From an uncultured archaeon (GTDB taxonomy: Archaea > Thermoproteota > CALKCG01 > B24), in contig CALKCG010000070.1 in the NCBI GenBank assembly GCA_938082915.1, positions 1 to 7,212 of the forward strand: a DNA stretch of 7,212 nt, given 5' to 3'. Both the position numbers and the translations under genes were made by a program. Shown piece by piece: positions 1-6,960 of this stretch. The notes under the pieces are model-generated. The model was not told the origin of the DNA, did no database searches, and worked only from the letters and a program-made list of their open reading frames with translations. Within the stretch, counting starts at the first letter, position 1, and each line of letters opens with the position of its first letter.

Positions 1-42
1 GTGGCAAGAGCTATTAATAAAGTTTTCAGCGTATTTTGCAGT

Positions 43-56
43 TAAAAATTTATAAG
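43..56 (+). promoter_or_regulatory. Archaeal BRE/TATA-type promoter for the membrane protein gene
   Basis: An A-rich stretch (TAAAAA, 43-48) is followed by TTTATAA (49-55), which matches the archaeal BRE plus TATA layout. A transcription start about 25 bases downstream would fall near position 78, just before the GGTGAG site at 79-84. That placement favours translation from the ATG at 89 over the ATG at 64, which would lie upstream of the transcript start. The call rests on the motif and spacing only. Confidence 0.5.
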
Positions 57-78
57 GATTCGGATGGAAAAATTTGAT

Positions 79-91
79 GGTGAGAAAAATG
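79..91 (+). promoter_or_regulatory. Ribosome binding site GGTGAG with ATG at 89
   Basis: GGTGAG (79-84) is a good archaeal Shine-Dalgarno sequence and lies four bases before an ATG at 89. The frame opened there (Met-Glu-Ser-Arg-His-Ile-Glu-Glu-Leu-Lys) is not the frame of the long membrane protein; it stops at 218-220. No comparable site precedes the ATG at 138. This site therefore decides the start question: either the gene originally began at 89 and carries a one-base frame change before about 140, or translation at 138 is weakly led. Confidence 0.45.
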
Positions 92-137
92 GAGAGTCGA
101 CATATTGAGGAATTGAAAAATAACTCCACAATTATTA

Positions 138-2099
138 ATGTTCATTATCATCGTGACGGCAATCCTAACGATTCTTGGGAATATATTTGTGTACTTTCTA
201 CCTGCTCAATTTGCCTGTAATATGCAAGTTGGCGATTTAATCGCGGCTGCTGGAGTTGATCTCCTAGGTACGCCTTTTGTAGTAATACTTATCACCGGTA
301 TTTTCATACAAATACCGTTTATAAGAAGACGCATGACGATGAGGAACTTTGTAGCCCTATATATTGTAGCTTTAGCATCAGCTGCGTTTTCAACCCATAC
401 TTCGCCGTGGAGAGAGAACTTCGAGCCTATTGTTGCTAGAGTTGGTACAGACGTCGCGGTTATGGCATATGTGCCTGAGTTTGTATCTCCATCTAGGGAG
501 GCTGCTGAAGTTCTTATGCGTGGAACTGGAAGCATAGCATCCATACCCTGGGGTCAACTTCTACCGGCCATAATATGGAGGTTCTTTAGATTTGCACTCT
601 TCGCAGGAGTAAGCGTAGGATTAATCAGCGTATTCAGAAGGCAGTGGGTAGACGTTGAAATGTTACCGTATCCTCACGTTACACTAGCATACAGCGCTAT
701 AGTGAATGTTAGAGAGCTGAGAGATCCTAAATGGGTTGGAAGGGTTTCTTTCATCTTAGGCTTTATAATAGGGTTTGGCTTAGAACTAAGTAGAGCCTTT
801 ATTGCATTCTTCCCATGGTTTCCAGACATCTACTCATTCCGTGTTAGTACATGCGGTCCAGGTACTCATCAATTGACACTTTTAGGTACAACATGGCACT
901 ATGGTATTGCTAAACATACTCCACTATATGCGCTAGTCTTCCTAGCACCACTACATTCACTATTCAGCATAGTTTTCTGGGGTATAGTATACGAAATTGC
1001 CAGCACTGTTGCAGTTACCTTAGGATATTACACAGGATATGTTGACATGGGATTCTGTGGTAGGAGTTGGTGTTCTGAGAATACTCCGTGGGCAGACCCT
1101 CCACTTGCATTTGGTTGTCTTATTGCAGGAGTATCATTAGGAGCATTCGTTATGACAATTTTCCACGAAAGACACCACATCGTGTATACGTTAAAACTTG
1201 CTTTGGGAAGGGCTAGAGATTCAAAGTTTGAAGCAAATGAACCACTATCTTACCGATCAGCATGGTTGATTTTCATAGCATTCTTCATATTTATGATGTG
1301 CCTCTTCATGTTAGCTGGTATGAGTCCATGGGCTTCATTTGTAGTTACACTTACTGGCGTTGTCATCTGGTTTACCATGAGCCAGCTATGGGGTCGTGCA
1401 GGCTTTTCAAATGAGCCTGGCTATGATTTTGCACCTGCTTTTGCAAAGTCCCTTCTCTGGCCTACTGAATATACGCTACCGGTAACGCACACAGACCATG
1501 TCCTAGCTCACACATTCGTTTATGAAGAGTGTTGCGGACCCTATATGCCATGGGGTACAACTTTTTACACAATTTTGGGATCTTACAAAATGGCTAACTT
1601 AATGAGGGTGCATCCAAGAAGCGTGGTTAAAATTGCATCCATAGCGTTAATAGTCGCAATGTTTAGTGCTTGCATGATGAATATAGTACTGCCAGGGGTC
1701 TATGGAATGGGTAGAACTCATATGCTTACATCAACTAACCTTATGGGTAGAGTTTATGACATGTGGAACCGCCCATCGCCACATCCAGTAGTTGAAATCG
1801 CTCCATGGATGATTGGCGGATTTATCTTTATGGTCATCATGAGTCTTTTACATGCTAGATTTCTATGGTTGCCAGATCCGCTTATGAGTATAGTAGCATG
1901 GGATTGGGTTGGAAGCTTAATGGGAACTTGGTCGGCCGCATTGGTTGCTGGAATTATAAAATGGCTTGTATTAAGAATCGGAGGGAGTAGATTGTACGAA
2001 GAAAAGGCTGTACCATTTGTCGGTGGCTTTATACTTGGAGCAGCATTAAATGCTTTAATAGCAGGTATTTGCGCATATATAATATTTCGACCAATATAA
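138..2099 (+). CDS. Polytopic membrane protein, DUF6785/DUF6784 family (OPT-like transporter)
   Basis: An integral membrane protein of 653 residues with many hydrophobic segments, among them residues 2-24, 43-61, 70-85, 140-165, 201-226, 263-295, 323-342, 375-394, 398-415, 497-520, 555-573, 595-613 and 625-650. Two landmarks match the DUF6785/DUF6784 proteins, which resemble oligopeptide transporters: R-R-Q-W with a following Glu and L-P-Y-P (167-179) in the N-terminal part, and I-K-W-L-V-L-R-x-G-G-x-R-L-Y (607-620) near the C-terminus. The substrate is unknown; peptide or small-solute transport is inferred from the OPT-like fold only. The segment around 423-470 (G-Y-D-F, H-T-D-H, E-E-C-C) is rich in polar and Cys residues and may form a loop or pore region. 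The ATG at 138 is the first start in this frame after a stop at 114-116, but it begins directly inside the first membrane helix without the usual short polar leader. A better leader with its own ribosome binding site lies in another frame from 89. The gene ends in a T-rich tract and appears monocistronic. Confidence 0.8.
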   Translation: MFIIIVTAILTILGNIFVYFLPAQFACNMQVGDLIAAAGVDLLGTPFVVILITGIFIQIPFIRRRMTMRNFVALYIVALASAAFSTHTSPWRENFEPIVARVGTDVAVMAYVPEFVSPSREAAEVLMRGTGSIASIPWGQLLPAIIWRFFRFALFAGVSVGLISVFRRQWVDVEMLPYPHVTLAYSAIVNVRELRDPKWVGRVSFILGFIIGFGLELSRAFIAFFPWFPDIYSFRVSTCGPGTHQLTLLGTTWHYGIAKHTPLYALVFLAPLHSLFSIVFWGIVYEIASTVAVTLGYYTGYVDMGFCGRSWCSENTPWADPPLAFGCLIAGVSLGAFVMTIFHERHHIVYTLKLALGRARDSKFEANEPLSYRSAWLIFIAFFIFMMCLFMLAGMSPWASFVVTLTGVVIWFTMSQLWGRAGFSNEPGYDFAPAFAKSLLWPTEYTLPVTHTDHVLAHTFVYEECCGPYMPWGTTFYTILGSYKMANLMRVHPRSVVKIASIALIVAMFSACMMNIVLPGVYGMGRTHMLTSTNLMGRVYDMWNRPSPHPVVEIAPWMIGGFIFMVIMSLLHARFLWLPDPLMSIVAWDWVGSLMGTWSAALVAGIIKWLVLRIGGSRLYEEKAVPFVGGFILGAALNALIAGICAYIIFRPI

Positions 2100-2105
2100 A
2101 CATGT

Positions 2106-2140
2106 TCATTATTTTTTATTTTAACTTTTCAAAAGTAAAA
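2106..2140 (+). terminator. T-rich transcription end with short AT inverted repeat
   Basis: Just after the TAA of the membrane protein gene comes a T-rich tract (ATTATTTTTTATTTTAACTT, 2109-2128), the kind of signal that ends archaeal transcripts. The end of this tract and the following A-rich bases (TTTTAACTTTT then AAAAGTAAAA, 2119-2140) form an imperfect inverted repeat. The repeat is AT-only with almost no loop, so the T tract is the more credible part. Confidence 0.4.
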
Positions 2141-2144
2141 TGAG

Positions 2145-2340
2145 TAACTGGCATATATAAGAAATTATAAATGTTCTCATAGAAAGTGAGTATTTTTAAA
2201 CGTTAAAAGATAAACAAATTGTGTAGAAAATTTAGCTAGTTGTCAGGGTTGAGTATGCCTAGATAGGATATGTTGCATTAGGAAACTTATCAACGACATT
2301 CCCAATAAGAGCGTTTAAGATTTTGAATAATCCTTAACTT
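2145..2340 (+). pseudogene. Eroded C-terminal relic of a first URO-D-superfamily gene
   Basis: This stretch has no open frame, but 2152-2264 aligns with 3130-3245 of the longer pseudogene downstream; by eye roughly three quarters of the bases match, with small gaps. Shared blocks include TCTCATAGA, AAACAAAT and GAGTATG-CTAGAT. Translating 2219-2262 gives N-C-V-E-N-L-A-S-C-Q-G-stop-V-C-L-D, which fits the family pattern N-G-V-x-N-L-A-x-x-x-G-R-V-C-L-D. After that, 2265-2340 resembles the following 'ILPFGTP..EI' part only loosely. It looks like what remains of a tandem paralogue whose 5' part has been deleted, since the intact membrane protein gene ends about 45 bases upstream. The rest of 2100-2370 shows nothing else I can support. 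Confidence 0.65.
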
Positions 2341-2378
2341 GAAGTTACATCCACTGCTACTCATTTCATGATGAGTTT

Positions 2379-3436
2379 ATGAAACCCCTTAAGCTTTAGA
2401 GAGAATTTCATTAAAGCCGTGGAGTTTAGATACCCTGAATATATTCCCTGTTGTATAGACATTCTACCAGCCACTTGGAATACTTATCGCGAACAGTTAG
2501 TGGATGTTGCTCTCCGGCATCCACTACTCTTCCGGGATTTTAAACTTGAAAACCTAGTTTGCAGAAATGATGCTGGTCTTCTTAAGTCTAAGAGGACTTT
2601 TAAAGATCCCTTCGGCTGTGTATGGATTTTTCTGATAGGTGGTCTGAAAGGTCAGGTAGTGAAGCACCCTTTAGAAGATTAAGAGTATTTTTAAGGATTT
2701 TAAGCTACCTGATCCTGAAGAGGGCTTACCCACTATGAGCGAGGGGCTTAACTTCGTGGGATAAGGTTTTTGAAGAGCTTGATCATGCTAAACGCAGGGG
2801 AGAATTAGTAGTTGGACATATGCCCCACGGCTTTCTCTTTCAAAGGCCCTACTATTTAAGGGGATTCAGAAATCTTATGAAGGACTTCATAGAAAAACCG
2901 CCACAATTATATTCTCTGATAGAGTAGCTTACTGAGTATAACCTTGAACTTATAGAAGGCTTCCAGAGTTTAAAGACTTAGATATGATCTATTTCGGAGA
3001 TGATCTTGGAATGCAGGACAGGCTACTTGTAAGATCTAAAATTTACAGGGAGCTGATAATTCCAGCGTATAGGCGGGTCTTCAAACATGTACGCGACAAA
3101 AGTCTCATGTCTACTTCCATACCGATGGACATATATTGGAAATTGTAGACGGTCTCATAGAGAGTGGGGCAAGTACTTTAAACATTGAAGTCAAACAAAT
3201 GGTGTGAAGAATTTAGCCAATTATCGAGGTCGAGTATGTCTAGATGTATATGTAGATCCACAATACCTCTTACCATTTGGAACCCCTAGTGAAATCAAAG
3301 CCTATGTACGGCGAATGGTGTAGTCTCTTTCGTTAAAAAGTGGGGATTAATAAGAGCCGAGCCAAATCCGCCTATAAAATTGGAAAATATAGAGGCGTTA
3401 TGCCAAATTACGAAGGAAATCATGTGGTTGTATTAA
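2379..3436 (+). pseudogene. URO-D-superfamily protein (uroporphyrinogen decarboxylase-like), multiply frameshifted
   Basis: Joined over frames this reads as a nearly complete protein of about 350 residues from the URO-D/methyltransferase-like superfamily (PF01208 type). The pieces are: Met-Lys-Pro-Leu from 2379; S-F-R-E-N-F-I-K-A-V-E-F-R-Y-P-E-Y-I-P-C to K-H-P-L-E-D (2392-2679, stop 2680); F-K-L-P-D-P-E-E (2681-2761, stop 2762); W-D-K-V-F-E-E-L to L-I-E (2757-2924), with an in-frame TAG at 2925, then L-T-E-Y-N-L-E-L-I-E; L-D-M-I-Y-F-G-D-D-L-G-M-Q-D-R-L (about 2960-3100); S-H-V-Y-F-H-T-D-G-H-I-L-E-I (3103-3204, stop 3205); N-G-V-K-N-L-A to Y-V-R-R-M-V (3198-3320, stop 3321); and W-G-L-I-R-A-E-P-N-P-P-I-K-L-E-N-I to W-L-Y (3341-3433, TAA 3434). 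Block order is that of archaeal and bacterial URO-D-like proteins, which need not make haem; many are putative methyl-transfer enzymes. The first block alone could be opened from a GTG at 2419 (87 codons), but I do not regard it as a gene of its own. It is clearly inactive unless several sequencing errors coincide. Confidence 0.88.
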
Positions 3437-6400
3437 GAAGGCTCTTTTTTTAACTTTAAGTTTTAACGTTTCTATTTCGAAAGGTCCCATTGTTAAAGTC
3501 ACGGTATTCCCAGCCGTTTCTATGGGCTTTAATCTCTCTTCTACAAGGTTTGTTAGATATGCCTCTTCAATCCTTAAGTGGGGCAGTTTAATCGTTACTT
3601 TCGTTTCCTTACCTATGGTCTCCCATAATCTTACAGCGATTCCTTCACCGTCTTCTGAAGGCTTTATAGTGGTTACTACGATATTAGGCGCATCTATTTC
3701 GCAGAAGCTACATGTTTTTGACGGTAGTGGTCCTCCTCTACCGCCTTCTACGAAAACAGGTATTAGAGGATTTGATGCGCCCCAGCCGTGTCTCACAGCT
3801 GTACCATTTCTCCAACCCCCTCTATGGGATGTTAAGGAATATCTGACGAGTAAATCCCCTATTTGCGTCATATAGAAGTTTGTTCTAAAGTTGTTCTCAA
3901 GCACGAACGAGTAGATGTGTCCTTTCTCAAACTCTTTAACTCTAAGCTCTTCGCTTGGATATCCCGGCGGTGTTACACCATGATGGGCGAATGAAACGCC
4001 TACAGGCCATAATCCCCCAAGCATAACTAGATGGGCGTCTACAGAAGACCAAGTAACTCCGAAGTCCCCTGCTTCATCGTACACATCAACCCAGTGTTGA
4101 ATTGGATAGTAACACGTGTGGGATCCCGGAAGTTGGTCTCTGGGAGGTGTTACTACTACATTAGGCCCCTCGTACGTGAAATGGGGTCTATCTATCTTAA
4201 ATGGGAAGGCAATGTAAAGCTCTAATAACGGTGTAGAGTCCTTTAAAACCCTGAAGTTAAAGTCAACTCTCTTAATACTATTGTAGAGGACTATTTCTTC
4301 AACTATCGATGGAAATCCGTATGCAATCCCCTCTACAATGATACTCTTCATAACTGGACCGTCAAGACCCCTCCTAACCTGTATATCCTCCATGTGATGC
4401 TGTTTCAAGGTGTTGGATTCTCTCACTATTATTTGGCCGAAACCGTGCGGTGCATTCACGTCTACAAGCTCCTTTTCAAGCTCCTTATCGTATAGGCTTA
4501 CAATTACCCCGCATTTTGGATCGACTGTGATCCTATAGAACTCATTTTCGATCACATAGTCTCCAACGTCTCCATGCTTATACTGCGTTGGTTTTTCTTC
4601 TTTCAATTCTTCAATCTTGTAAACTTTGTACCCTAGCGGAGGTACATCTTCAGCTATAAATGCGATTTCACGCATAAATCTACTCTCATATCCGCCGACC
4701 CCAACTCTATCGGCTGCGTATGGAACAGGAATCTTAAGATCTGCTATTATAATCTTTTGACAAATCACTTCTCTTCCCGTTTCGAAATCTACTATTTTCA
4801 ATGGTCTTTCAAAGAGTTCAACAGGTGGGTGATAGAAACCTCTTCCGATGAGTGGGCTCGATAGTAGAACACCAGCCTTCGATTCAAACATGGGATGCCC
4901 ACATGGATCAGGCTCTAATAGCTGCATTCTAACAATGTCCGTCCTCTTCCACGGGAGACTGTTGAAGACGACTACGTAATAGCCTTTTTCAGGCAGATCC
5001 ACTCCATCAACTATCCTATTCAGGCTTTTAACTAAAACATCGTGAGCCAAACTATACGCCTTATAAGCGTGTATGGTCTTTTCAACTCTAGACGCTTCTT
5101 GCGCCGGTCCAAATGGACAGCATAAACCCCACGTATGCTCATCATACAAGATAGTATGTTCATAAGCCTTCTCAATATGATCTTTCCAAGGATACTGTAG
5201 GCCTAAAAGGAGATCGGCAATTGTGGCGAACTTTTCAGCTGAGAGTATTAACTCGTGGGCATTTCTATTTACGATTGTCGCCTGCATGGTCGATGTCGCT
5301 CCAACAGGATAGTCACTATCGGGTATTTCTCCTCTGAAAACAGGTAGTCTGTCCAATACATGCTTATAACTTTCTCTCAATTGTCTGAAGAAGTCGTTCA
5401 ACGTAGATATCACTATCTTGGGGTAAGCCCATTTACTATTCCACTCCTTAGCCAACGTACACTGCTTTAAAGATGGAGGAGAATTGTCACGATGCCCAGC
5501 TACTAGGCGTACAAGGACACTGTCAAAAGGATAATCTCCTTCCTCTAACGTATCGAGTAGTTTCGGAAGATTCTCAAGGACCTTATCACAGTCTTCGTTA
5601 AAGCCTACACTACCTGCAAATCCAATATCCTGATACCAGAACAGAATTCTATCTCCATCCAAAGTTTCCCACCAGAAGGCAGTTGGGAAGCCCGGTGGCC
5701 TTTCGGGTGAGACTTTACTTTCATCCCAGAATGGTATATAACGTCCATAATACCATCTTGGGAGAAGTGGAGCTATGACCTTAACGTCGCTACCTGAGAG
5801 AGCTGTTGCCAAACCCCATGATAGCCCCGGGACGTCGTTGAGCTCTGCTACTTCTATAGGAACTCCATAAACCCTTTTAAGCTTGGAAGCTGGGTAAAGT
5901 AGTCTTACGATTTCTTCGTGTCCGCATAGTCCAGAGACCTCATTGCCTAAGAGGGCTGAAACGCCTATTCTACCCCTCCTTATAAGGCTTAGGAGCTTCT
6001 CAACTCTTTCCTTGGGTTGAGTCCTCAAATAGTATAGGAGAGACCACAGCTGCTCGACTTGATACTTAAATTTAACATCTTCAGGCCAGTTGTCCGTCTC
6101 TTCACAGAACTCTATGATTGAATCATAGAAGCCTATGTATTCGTCAAGGACGTTCTGAGGAATATCGGTATAGCCTAAGTCGTGGTGGGAGTATTGAACT
6201 AAGTATATAGTCCAGTGTCTCTTAGGCTTCCAGTCAATGGTCATTTCAGATAAAACGTTTCCGGAAGAATCACAAATTGAAAACTTAACTTTAGTATGAT
6301 CTCTTATATCGGGAATGTGGATGCTGTAAACAGCTTCACCCGTCTTCAACACCCCTAAAGATGTTTTATAGTTACACGAATCCCAAGACACTTCTAGATC

Positions 6401-6550
6401 TGAGTATATCGGCGGTCCATCGTTGAATACGACCAATTTAACCAAGTTTTTCAAAGAGCCTTCTCGAATGAATAAACAGGTCTGTTCAACATTTCTAATG
6501 TTAATCGTATTCAATATTGCTCCCCGTCCTCCGAATACACTGCTATGCAT
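3398..6550 (-). CDS. Glycoside hydrolase family 38 (alpha-mannosidase-type) protein
   Basis: A very long intact protein, 1050 residues from the ATG at 6550 or 1084 if read from a GTG at 6652. Residue numbers here are for the longer form. After an N-terminal beta-rich domain (about 50-145) the GH38 catalytic barrel begins at S-H-H-D-L-G-Y-T-D (155-163), where His156 and Asp158 form the HxD metal site. N-D-V-P-G (272-276) offers Asp273 as nucleophile and metal ligand, and Y-D-E-H-T-W-G (503-509) gives the distal metal His506. F-W-W-E-T-L-D-G-D (326-334) and N-R-N-A-H-E (462-467) are further family blocks. The C-terminal beta-sandwich carries K-P-S-E-D-G-E-G (997-1004) and G-P-F-E-I-E-T-L (1070-1077). 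GH38 enzymes hydrolyse alpha-mannosides by a retaining, metal-dependent mechanism, but this divergent subgroup may act on another sugar. No signal peptide is seen, so it is probably cytoplasmic. I prefer the ATG at 6550 because a TATA-like element lies 53-59 bases upstream and the first 34 residues look non-coding. The last 15 residues run antisense to the pseudogene end after a run of seven A; see the findings. Confidence 0.88.
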   Translation of the reverse strand: MHSSVFGGRGAILNTINIRNVEQTCLFIREGSLKNLVKLVVFNDGPPIYSDLEVSWDSCNYKTSLGVLKTGEAVYSIHIPDIRDHTKVKFSICDSSGNVLSEMTIDWKPKRHWTIYLVQYSHHDLGYTDIPQNVLDEYIGFYDSIIEFCEETDNWPEDVKFKYQVEQLWSLLYYLRTQPKERVEKLLSLIRRGRIGVSALLGNEVSGLCGHEEIVRLLYPASKLKRVYGVPIEVAELNDVPGLSWGLATALSGSDVKVIAPLLPRWYYGRYIPFWDESKVSPERPPGFPTAFWWETLDGDRILFWYQDIGFAGSVGFNEDCDKVLENLPKLLDTLEEGDYPFDSVLVRLVAGHRDNSPPSLKQCTLAKEWNSKWAYPKIVISTLNDFFRQLRESYKHVLDRLPVFRGEIPDSDYPVGATSTMQATIVNRNAHELILSAEKFATIADLLLGLQYPWKDHIEKAYEHTILYDEHTWGLCCPFGPAQEASRVEKTIHAYKAYSLAHDVLVKSLNRIVDGVDLPEKGYYVVVFNSLPWKRTDIVRMQLLEPDPCGHPMFESKAGVLLSSPLIGRGFYHPPVELFERPLKIVDFETGREVICQKIIIADLKIPVPYAADRVGVGGYESRFMREIAFIAEDVPPLGYKVYKIEELKEEKPTQYKHGDVGDYVIENEFYRITVDPKCGVIVSLYDKELEKELVDVNAPHGFGQIIVRESNTLKQHHMEDIQVRRGLDGPVMKSIIVEGIAYGFPSIVEEIVLYNSIKRVDFNFRVLKDSTPLLELYIAFPFKIDRPHFTYEGPNVVVTPPRDQLPGSHTCYYPIQHWVDVYDEAGDFGVTWSSVDAHLVMLGGLWPVGVSFAHHGVTPPGYPSEELRVKEFEKGHIYSFVLENNFRTNFYMTQIGDLLVRYSLTSHRGGWRNGTAVRHGWGASNPLIPVFVEGGRGGPLPSKTCSFCEIDAPNIVVTTIKPSEDGEGIAVRLWETIGKETKVTIKLPHLRIEEAYLTNLVEERLKPIETAGNTVTLTMGPFEIETLKLKVKKRAFLIQPHDFLRNLA

Positions 6551-6600
6551 GTTTAAGTTTTTCTGATGAAAAATGGGGAAATATGAAATGGTTTTTAGAA

Positions 6601-6609
6601 TGGTATAAA
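6601..6609 (-). promoter_or_regulatory. TATA-like element upstream of the GH38 gene
   Basis: Read on the - strand this is TTTATACCA. A start site about 25 bases downstream would be near 6580, giving a leader of about 30 bases to the ATG at 6550. There is no clear Shine-Dalgarno sequence before that ATG. If this is the promoter, the GTG at 6652 cannot be the translation start, because it lies upstream of the transcript. Evidence is motif and spacing only. Confidence 0.35.
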
Positions 6610-6660
6610 CCGTCTGATAAATCCTGTGACTATTCCTAACTACTATTATCACATAACCTA

Positions 6661-6786
6661 CTATGACCTCACATACGAACGGTACTCCATATTCTTCGTT
6701 AGGCTTTGTCTACAGAGCTCTGGAGTTTCAAGCAATCTTCTCTCTTGTTCTCCAGTTGGATAAAGCCTGAACTTGTAGTTAAGCAT
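6661..6786 (-). pseudogene. tnpB: N-terminal relic of TnpB (IS200/IS605 OrfB)
   Basis: On the - strand an ATG at 6786 opens 41 codons ending in TAG (6661-6663). The start reads M-L-N-Y-K-F-R-L-Y-P-T-G-E-Q-E-R-R-L-L-E, then T-P-E-L-C-R. This is the highly recognisable N-terminus of TnpB, the RNA-guided nuclease of IS200/IS605 elements ('YKFRLYPT..QE..L..TLELCR'). Family members run to roughly 370-430 residues and carry a RuvC-like nuclease domain and a Cys4 zinc motif; none of that is present, and similarity fades after about residue 28. No TnpA gene or element ends are recognisable nearby. It is a dead fragment left by a deletion or by a partial insertion, lying directly upstream of the GH38 gene in the same orientation. 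Confidence 0.75.
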
Positions 6787-6897
6787 TCTCTTGTTCCCAA
6801 ATTTTCTTGATAACTATAGATATCTTTCGGCTTTCATCCCCAGCCTTCGCAAGGAGACTCCCTGCCAACAGAGTTAAAGATTAAGGAATTGTGTTGC

Positions 6898-6927
6898 TGC
6901 GTTCGAAGTGGAAAACGCAATTTTTTT
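6898..6927 (+). terminator. Hairpin followed by seven T, terminator-like
   Basis: TGCGTT (6898-6903) pairs with AACGCA (6914-6919) across a 10-base loop, and after one A come seven T (6921-6927). This is the shape of an intrinsic terminator on the + strand, although no + strand gene is visible just upstream. The T-rich part could instead act as a loose TATA region for the gene starting at 6961. It might also be an end structure of the vanished IS element. Confidence 0.3.
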
Positions 6928-6948
6928 ATTTTGAAGCCTTCCTACTCT

Positions 6949-6956
6949 AAGGTGAT
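6949..6956 (+). promoter_or_regulatory. Strong ribosome binding site before the ATG at 6961
   Basis: AAGGTGAT (6949-6956) is close to a full complement of the archaeal 16S rRNA tail and stands four bases before the ATG. It supports 6961 as the start rather than the in-frame GTG at 6952, which lies inside the site. Confidence 0.65.
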
Positions 6957-6960
6957 TTAT

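Larger units (their letters stand above)
6787..6960. other. Gap between the TnpB relic and the last gene
   Basis: No convincing ORF on either strand. If the TnpB relic came with flanking element sequence, the left end would lie here, but I could not identify an IS605-type subterminal hairpin or boundary with confidence. The right part (6898-6960) holds a hairpin with T tract and the upstream region of the gene starting at 6961. Confidence 0.3.

Noticed and set aside
1..55. Possible tail of a gene entering from the left (frames ending at 43-45 or 53-55)
   Set aside because: Two frames are open for only 14-17 codons and neither shows a recognisable C-terminus, so a real gene end cannot be told from chance.
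64..108. ATG at 64 as a start for the first gene
   Set aside because: The frame stops after 14 codons, and the likely transcript start near 78 lies downstream of it.
206..544. A 112-codon open frame on the - strand
   Set aside because: It lies entirely antisense to the membrane protein gene, has no family features and no ribosome binding site, and is a by-product of the coding strand's codon use.
2419..2682. An 87-codon open frame that could be called a small gene
   Set aside because: It is only the first readable block of the URO-D-like pseudogene; the coding pattern continues upstream of 2419 and, in other frames, downstream of 2682.
3522..4225. Two + strand open frames (3522-3875 and 4031-4225)
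   Set aside because: Both are antisense to strongly family-like parts of the GH38 C-terminal domains and show no protein features of their own.
6851..6864. Near-palindrome GGAG-A-CTCC
   Set aside because: A one-base spacer cannot form a hairpin loop, and no second copy or known site type matches; it is probably chance.
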